Source of the DNA: Paracoccus aeridis
GTDB taxonomy: Bacteria > Pseudomonadota > Alphaproteobacteria > Rhodobacterales > Rhodobacteraceae
DNA length: 64,000 bases
Direction: 5' to 3'
Assembly: GCF_004923205.2 (NCBI RefSeq)
Contig: NZ_SELD02000008.1
Span: 1-64,000 of the forward strand
Every line of letters starts with the position of its first letter. The stretch's first letter is position 1. The position numbers and the translations under genes were made by a program. Below the pieces are notes generated by a model. The model was not told the DNA's origin, searched no databases, and was given only the letters and a program-made list of their open reading frames with translations. Of this stretch, positions 59,138 through 64,000 are shown one piece after another.

Positions 59138-59851
59138 ATGGACAACGCGATCTACGCCACGCTGACCCGGCAGTCCGGCCTCATGCGCGAACTGCGCGCG
59201 GTCGCCAACAACGTCGCCAACGCCGACACCACCGGCTTCCGGCGCGAGGGGGTGGTGTTTTCCGAGCACATGACCCCGCTCGACCGGCAGGGCGCGACGC
59301 TGTCGATGGCGAACGCGCGCGGCCGCGACGTGGACCTGCGCCCCGGCTCGCTGGCCGGGACCGGCGGAACCTGGGACCTCGGGCTCGAGGGCGAGGGCTT
59401 CTTCATGGTGGCGACGCCGCAGGGAAACCGGCTGACCCGCGCCGGGGCCTTCATGCCCTCGGCCGACGGGCAGGTCGTGAACGGCGACGGCCATCCCCTG
59501 CTCGACGACGGCCAGGCGCCGATCGCGATCCCGCCCGGCGCGCGCGCCGTCTCGGTCGCGCCCGACGGCACGGTCGCGGCGGACGGCGAGCCGGTGGGCC
59601 GGGTCGGCATCTTCGCCCCCGGCGCCGCCCGGGACATGCGCCACTACGGCGGCACGCTGTTCGGCGCGGACGGCGCCCGGCCCCTGCCCGAAGCGAAGCT
59701 GCGCCAGGGCTTCCTTGAAGGATCGAACGTCGATCCGATGCTGGAAATCGCCCGCATGGTCGAGGTCCAGCGCGCCTACGAACTCGGCCAGTCCTTCCTC
59801 GACGCCGAGGACCAGCGCATCCGCGCCGCCATCTCCTCGCTGACGCGATGA
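59138..59851 (+). CDS. flgF: Flagellar basal-body rod protein FlgF
   Basis: 237 residues. N-terminal LRAVANNVANADTTGFRREGVVFSEH, central GLEGEGFFMV, RAGAFMPSADGQVVNGDG, and C-terminal MVEVQRAYELGQSFLDAEDQRI are typical rod/hook family blocks. It is the distal rod protein next to FlgG. Its ATG follows the fliQ stop directly. Confidence 0.95.
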   Translation: MDNAIYATLTRQSGLMRELRAVANNVANADTTGFRREGVVFSEHMTPLDRQGATLSMANARGRDVDLRPGSLAGTGGTWDLGLEGEGFFMVATPQGNRLTRAGAFMPSADGQVVNGDGHPLLDDGQAPIAIPPGARAVSVAPDGTVAADGEPVGRVGIFAPGAARDMRHYGGTLFGADGARPLPEAKLRQGFLEGSNVDPMLEIARMVEVQRAYELGQSFLDAEDQRIRAAISSLTR

Positions 59852-59887
59852 CCCCGAACGCCCCCGATCAACCCGAAAGGTGACAGG

Positions 59888-60673
59888 ATGAAGGCCCTTC
59901 ACATCGCCGCCACCGGCATGAGCGCGCAACAGACGCGGGTCGAGGTGATCTCGAACAACCTCGCCAACATGTCGACCACCGGCTACAACGCCCGCCGCGC
60001 GGAATTCGCGGACCTCGCCTACCAGCAGGCCACCCGCCCCGGCACGATCACGGGCGCCGAGGGGACGATGGTCCCGGCCGGCGTCCAGCTCGGCTTGGGC
60101 GTGCGCCCGACCTCGGTCACGATCACGCTCGCGCAGGGCTCGCTCGCGCAGACCGGGGGCGATCTCGACATCGCGATGGACGGGCCGGGCTACCTGGAGG
60201 TGACGCTGCCCTCGGGCGGGTCGGCCTACACCCGCGACGGCGCGCTGAAACGCTCGGCCGACGGGCAGATCGTGACCTCGGACGGCTTCCCGCTCGCCCC
60301 CGGCATCACCATCCCGGCCGAGGCGCGCAGCATCTCGATCAGCGCCACGGGCGAGGTCAACGCCTTCTTCGACGGCCGGGTCGAGCCGGAGAACCTCGGC
60401 CAGATCACCCTCGCCGGCTTCGTCAACGAGAAGGGGCTGGAGGCGACGGGGTCGAACCTCTTCGTCGAAACGACCGCCTCGGGCGCCCCCACGATCGGGC
60501 TGCCGGGCGAACAGGGCCTCGGCACGCTGCGGCAGGGCTACCTGGAGGACAGCGCGGTGGACCCGGTGCGCGAGATCTCCGAGCTCATCAAGGCGCAGCG
60601 CGGCTACGAGCTGAACGCCAAGGTCATCACCGCCGCCGACCAGATGATGGGCGCAACGGTGCAGGTGCGCTGA
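59888..60673 (+). CDS. flgG: Flagellar basal-body distal rod protein FlgG
   Basis: 261 residues, the standard FlgG length. LHIAATGMSAQQTRVEVISNNLANMSTTGYNARRAEF, TGGDLDIAMDGPGYLEV, EVNAFFDGR and the C-terminal AQRGYELNAKVITAADQMMG match. Its stop base overlaps the flgA start codon region. Confidence 0.97.
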   Translation: MKALHIAATGMSAQQTRVEVISNNLANMSTTGYNARRAEFADLAYQQATRPGTITGAEGTMVPAGVQLGLGVRPTSVTITLAQGSLAQTGGDLDIAMDGPGYLEVTLPSGGSAYTRDGALKRSADGQIVTSDGFPLAPGITIPAEARSISISATGEVNAFFDGRVEPENLGQITLAGFVNEKGLEATGSNLFVETTASGAPTIGLPGEQGLGTLRQGYLEDSAVDPVREISELIKAQRGYELNAKVITAADQMMGATVQVR

Positions 60674-61089
60674 TGCTGCGTCTTGCGATCCTGCTGTCCC
60701 TCGCGCCTCTCGCCGTCCAGGCGGGCGGCACCATCGCCGGCCGGAACCTTCCCGCGGGCACGGTCCTGTCGGCCGCCGACATCGCGCTGGACCCTGCCGC
60801 GACCGGGATCGACCCGGCGCTCGCCGTGGGCCAGCAGACCCGCGTCGCCGTCTATGCCGGCCGACCCATCGGCGCGGGGCAGCTCGCGCCCCCGACCCTC
60901 GTCTCCCGCAACCAGGTCGTCACCCTGCGCTACGAGCGCGCGGGCCTGTCGATCGAGACCGAGGGCCGCGCCCTCGGCGCCGGGGGCGAGGGCGAGGTGA
61001 TCCGGGTCATGAACCTGTCCTCGCGCGCCACGCTCAACGCGCGCGTCAACGCGGACGGAACCCTGTCCGTCGCCGAACGCCCGAACTGA
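60673..61089 (+). CDS. flgA: Flagella basal body P-ring formation protein FlgA
   Basis: 138 residues with a signal peptide (about 1-18). The SAF-like domain shows AGRNLPAGTVLSAADIALDPA and VYAGRPIGAGQLAPPTLV, where FlgA binds in the periplasm to chaperone P-ring assembly. It is shorter than enterobacterial FlgA (219 aa), lacking the extra N-terminal part, as usual in this group. Confidence 0.9.
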   Translation: MLRLAILLSLAPLAVQAGGTIAGRNLPAGTVLSAADIALDPAATGIDPALAVGQQTRVAVYAGRPIGAGQLAPPTLVSRNQVVTLRYERAGLSIETEGRALGAGGEGEVIRVMNLSSRATLNARVNADGTLSVAERPN

Positions 61090-61100
61090 AGGAAACTGCC

Positions 61101-61856
61101 ATGCCCTGTCCCCGTACCCGCGCCGCCGCCCGGCTGCCGGTCCTGATCCTCTGCGCCGCGGCGGCCCTGTCGGGCTGCGCCCGCGTCGCCAATGTCGGCC
61201 AGCCGCCGCGCATGTCCGAGCCGCGCGCGACCGAGGAATTCCAGGCGATGACCGAACCGCAGATCATCTTCCCCGACCAGCCGGTCCGGCCCGACGCCTC
61301 GGCCTCGCTCTGGACCAACCAGCCCATGTCGCTGGTGGGCGACCGCCGCGCCTCGACCCGGGGCGACATCCTGACCGTGGTGATCGAGATCGACGACCGC
61401 GCCGAGATGTCGAACTCGAGCGGCCGCCAGCGCGCGGCGGGCGAGAAGGTCTCCATCCCCTCGCTCGCCGGCCTGCCGCAGCGGATCGACGAGATCCTGC
61501 CCGAAGGCGCCAGCATGGAGGAGCTGGCCGAGGCGAAGTCGTCGTCGTCCTACAAGGGCAGCGGCTCGATCTCGCGCCGTGACAAGCTGACGCTGCGGGT
61601 CGCCGCGACCATCGTGGACACGCTGCCGAACGGCATCCTGCGCATCCAGGGCACGCAGGAGGTGCGGGTGAACTACGAGATGCGTGAACTGACCGTGAGC
61701 GGCTTCGTCCGCCCCTCGGACGTCGACCGCCGGAACGAGATCGCCTACGACCGGATCGCGGGCGCGCGCATCTCCTATGGCGGGCGCGGCCAGATCAGCG
61801 ACGTCCAGCAGCCGCGCTACGGCCAGCAGCTGGCCGACATCGCGCTGCCCTACTGA
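61101..61856 (+). CDS. flgH: Flagellar L-ring lipoprotein FlgH
   Basis: 251 residues. The lipobox ends LSGC (Cys about 26), marking an outer-membrane lipoprotein. SLWTNQPMSLVGDRRASTRGDILTVVIEIDD and the late VNYEMRELTVSGFVRPSDV blocks are typical of FlgH. It forms the L-ring around the rod. Confidence 0.96.
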   Translation: MPCPRTRAAARLPVLILCAAAALSGCARVANVGQPPRMSEPRATEEFQAMTEPQIIFPDQPVRPDASASLWTNQPMSLVGDRRASTRGDILTVVIEIDDRAEMSNSSGRQRAAGEKVSIPSLAGLPQRIDEILPEGASMEELAEAKSSSSYKGSGSISRRDKLTLRVAATIVDTLPNGILRIQGTQEVRVNYEMRELTVSGFVRPSDVDRRNEIAYDRIAGARISYGGRGQISDVQQPRYGQQLADIALPY

Positions 61857-61866
61857 GGGCGCGGCG

Positions 61867-62556
61867 ATGATCCGCAAGGTGATGGGCCTGGCGCTTCCCG
61901 TGGTCGCCTTCCTCGTCGGCGCGGGCGCCGGCGACTTCCTGAAGGGTGACGATGACGCCGGCGCCTCGGCCGGCGCGCATGCCACGGCCGAAGGGCCGGG
62001 GGGGCATGGACCGGGAGCGGCAGAAGCTGGCGGTGGCGGAAAGGACGAGGCGGCGGCCAACGCGCATGGGACCGCCGCGGAAACCCCTGAGGACGGCGGG
62101 GCCGAACCCGCCGGGGCAGAGGGTGGCCACGGCGGCAAGGCATCGGGGCACGGCGCGTCGGATGGCGGCGGGTCGCATGACGGGGCGTCGCACGGCGGCG
62201 GGTCGCATGGGGGCGGGTCGGCTGCGACCGGCGACACGACCTGGTTCCAGTTCCCGCAGCAGTTCTTCGTGCCGGTGATGAGGAACGGCCGCCTCGAGTC
62301 GACGATGGTGCTGAGCCTGTCGCTCGAGATTCCCGCGGCTGCCGCCGAGACGGCCTATGCTCACGAGATCAAGCTCCGCGACGCGATGCTGCGGCAGCTG
62401 CTGATCCACGCCAACACCGGCGGCTTCGACGGCAACTTCACCGCCGAGCCGCAGCTGCGGACGCTGCGGGCCGACCTCGTGAAGACGGCGCAGGCGACGA
62501 TCCCCGAGGTCGGGGCCGTGCTGATCGGCGACATCGCGCGGCAGGACGCGCGCTAG
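61867..62556 (+). CDS. fliL: FliL-like flagellar basal body-associated protein
   Basis: 229 residues. An N-terminal membrane segment (about 6-24) is followed by a long Gly/His/Ala/Ser-rich linker (about 30-118, with GGGSH repeats), then a periplasmic domain (WFQFPQQFFVPVMRNGRLESTMVLSLSLEIPA). The domain resembles FliL, which modulates the stator. The linker is much longer than in enterobacterial FliL (154 aa). Position after flgH supports the call. Confidence 0.78.
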   Translation: MIRKVMGLALPVVAFLVGAGAGDFLKGDDDAGASAGAHATAEGPGGHGPGAAEAGGGGKDEAAANAHGTAAETPEDGGAEPAGAEGGHGGKASGHGASDGGGSHDGASHGGGSHGGGSAATGDTTWFQFPQQFFVPVMRNGRLESTMVLSLSLEIPAAAAETAYAHEIKLRDAMLRQLLIHANTGGFDGNFTAEPQLRTLRADLVKTAQATIPEVGAVLIGDIARQDAR

Positions 62557-62638
62557 GCGGCGGGTCGGCAGCCCGGCACGGCGGGGATGACGCGATCCGC
62601 CGCTGGCATGTTGCCCGGCCATTGGGTAGCGGGGCGTC

Positions 62639-63760
62639 ATGGACAGAGGTTCGACCGATCCCGCCCAAGACCGCCGCTGCGCCCCGCACCGGCCGGCGGC
62701 GTCGACCGCCGTCACCGCGGCCGGCCTCGGCCGGGGCGAGGACGGGCCGGCAGCTGCGACGGTCGCCATCCTGCTCGCCTCGTTCAACGGGGCGCGCTAC
62801 CTGCCGCGGCAGCTCGACAGCATCGCGGCGCAGGACTGGCCGGCGTGGCGGCTCGTCGTGTCGGACGACGGCTCGACCGACGCGACCCGCGACGTGGTGC
62901 GGGACTTCGCGAAGGCTCATCCGGGGCGCTGCATCGAACTGATCGAGGGACCGAGGCGGGGGGCCACGCAGAACTTCCTGTCGCTCATCGCGCAGGTGCG
63001 CCCGGGCGAATGGCTGGCGTTCTGCGACCAGGACGACGCATGGCTGCCGCATCGCCTGTCGCGGGGGATGCAGGTGATCGGAGGGTGTCCGGCCGGTGCA
63101 GGCGAGAACGAGGACGGGCCCGGCGCGGGGGACGGGGGGGAACGCGTCAATGCCGGTCCCGCCGCGACCTCGTCGCGGACGATCATCTGCGACGACGACC
63201 TTCGCCCCCTGACGCCTGCGCCGCTGTTCCGGCGGCCCCCGTCGTTTCGCAACGCCCTGGTGCAGGCCTGCATGCCGGGCAACACCTTTCTCGCCAACCC
63301 GGCGGCCGCGGCGCTGCTGCAGCAGGGCGCGGCGGCGGCCGCCCGGGCCGGCGTCGTCTCGCATGACTGGTGGGCCTACCAGCTTCTCGCCGGCGCCGGG
63401 GCGCGGCTCATCCGCGACCCCGAGCCGACGGTGCTCTACCGCCAGCACCGCGGCAACGTCATGGGGCGCAACGACACCCTGCGGGCGCGGCTCAGGCGCG
63501 TGGCGATGCTGGGGGCGGGCGATTTCGGCGGCTGGGTGCGCGACAACGTGACCGCCCTGCAGGGGGCGCGGCACCTGCTGACGGACGCCAACCTTGCGGC
63601 ACTCGACGGGTTCGAGGCGGCGCTGCGCGCGCCGGGCCCCATCGCGGCGACGCGGCTGGCGCGGTTGGGAATGTACCGACAGACCAAGGCGGGAACGGCG
63701 GCGCTGCTGGCGGCAGCCGCGGCGGGGCGGCTGCGACCGATCGGTCCGCGTCAGGTGTAA
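62639..63760 (+). CDS. Glycosyltransferase family 2 protein
   Basis: 373 residues. The GT-A fold is read from VAILLASFNGARYLPRQLDSI, SDDGSTDATRD and the metal site in FCDQDDAWLP. Residues 1-40 are a nonconserved Ala/Arg-rich start. The family transfers sugars to rhamnan, LPS or protein glycans; the acceptor is unknown. It lies 82 bases after fliL. Proximity to flagellar genes could hint at flagellin glycosylation but proves nothing. Confidence 0.85.
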   Translation: MDRGSTDPAQDRRCAPHRPAASTAVTAAGLGRGEDGPAAATVAILLASFNGARYLPRQLDSIAAQDWPAWRLVVSDDGSTDATRDVVRDFAKAHPGRCIELIEGPRRGATQNFLSLIAQVRPGEWLAFCDQDDAWLPHRLSRGMQVIGGCPAGAGENEDGPGAGDGGERVNAGPAATSSRTIICDDDLRPLTPAPLFRRPPSFRNALVQACMPGNTFLANPAAAALLQQGAAAAARAGVVSHDWWAYQLLAGAGARLIRDPEPTVLYRQHRGNVMGRNDTLRARLRRVAMLGAGDFGGWVRDNVTALQGARHLLTDANLAALDGFEAALRAPGPIAATRLARLGMYRQTKAGTAALLAAAAAGRLRPIGPRQV

Positions 63761-63887
63761 AGCCACCGCGCCACATGATTCCGGCCGACGCGGCAAAGCC
63801 GGAACGGGCGAAGGGGAGAGGTCTGTTTCAAACCGTCTTCCTGCTGCCTTCCCGCTGCCGTCGCAGGCTGGCCGCTCCGCGCGGAGC

Positions 63888-63909
63888 GGGGCCGGGAAAA
63901 CCCGGCCCC
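63888..63909. terminator. Convergent terminator between GT2 gene and secA
   Basis: A perfect 9-bp stem GGGGCCGGG/CCCGGCCCC with an AAAA loop. It lies between two convergent genes and could stop both. Another palindrome (63872-63889) overlaps its left side. The T run is short on both strands. Confidence 0.55.
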
Positions 63910-63915
63910 TTCCCC

Positions 63916-64000
63916 TCAGGCCAGACGGCCGTGGCAGTTCTTGAACCGCTCGCCCGAGCCGCACGGGCACGGGTCGTTGCGGGACGGGTTGCCCCAGGTC
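63916..64000 (-). CDS. secA: Protein translocase subunit SecA, C-terminal end (partial)
   Basis: Only the last 27 codons plus the stop are inside the window. They read NPSRNDPCPCGSGERFKNCHG near the end, the SEC-C zinc-binding motif of SecA, with cysteines and a histidine. Other proteins can carry SEC-C, but an ending directly after the motif fits SecA best. The rest lies beyond 64000. Confidence 0.8.
   Translation of the reverse strand, partial: TWGNPSRNDPCPCGSGERFKNCHGRLA

Overview
The window is high-GC DNA from an alphaproteobacterium, most likely Rhodobacteraceae (Paracoccus/Rhodobacter/Roseobacter relatives). The flagellar order fliI | flgB-flgC-fliE-fliQ-flgF-flgG-flgA-flgH-fliL points there. 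So do the cmk-rpsA-ihfB-lapA-trpF-trpB neighbourhood, a CcrM-type methyltransferase, an NDUFA12-type complex I subunit and CtrA-like operators. This is inference from gene content and order; no search was run.

Layout. 1-5.44 kb: core genes of a Tn7-like transposon (tnsA-tnsB-tnsC-tniQ, translationally coupled), with a terminator and an AT-rich candidate right end; the left end and any cargo lie before the window. 5.6-9.7 kb: secreted lytic transglycosylase, GT8 glycosyltransferase, ChaC-like cyclotransferase, DUF2125 protein. 9.75-11.8 kb: hisC-tyrC pair. 11.95-18.8 kb: sugar ABC importer with a Gfo/Idh/MocA oxidoreductase and a TIM-barrel isomerase, divergent from a LacI regulator. 18.8-21.2 kb: DUF2155, NDUFA12-type protein and a FOXRED1-like flavoprotein. 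21.3-27.4 kb: cmk-rpsA-ihfB-lapA-trpF-GNAT-trpB. 27.4-31.4 kb: DUF4893, DUF2237-pth, clpP and clpX. 31.5-33 kb: yifB/comM with a perfect TTAA-N7-TTAA box upstream. 33.1-42.7 kb: one coupled run, coaBC, cysteine desulfurase, sufB, YbjQ-like, pyruvyltransferase-like, sufC, sufD, two YIP1-like membrane proteins and sufS.

42.8-43.1 kb (minus strand): a tRNA-Leu(UAA) gene split by a 236-nt group I intron in the anticodon. The exon halves fold into a complete leucine tRNA, and the intron has recognisable P1, P4 and P7 pairings. It is the most striking element in the window.

43.2-51.1 kb: AlkB-type hydroxylase, ccrM (three GANTC sites around its presumed promoter), rnhB, a DJ-1/PfpI protein, a sulfotransferase-like/GT90 fusion with an MFS transporter, and an enoyl-CoA hydratase. 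51.3-56.2 kb: envelope enzymes (L,D-transpeptidase, extensin-like protein), a Crp/Fnr regulator and two DUF2382 stress proteins. 56.4-62.6 kb: flagellar export and rod genes, with a CtrA-like box between fliI and flgB. The window closes with a GT2 glycosyltransferase and the last codons of secA.

Recurrent theme: CtrA/CcrM cell-cycle control can be read from DNA at four places (SLT gene, yifB, ccrM, fliI/flgB).
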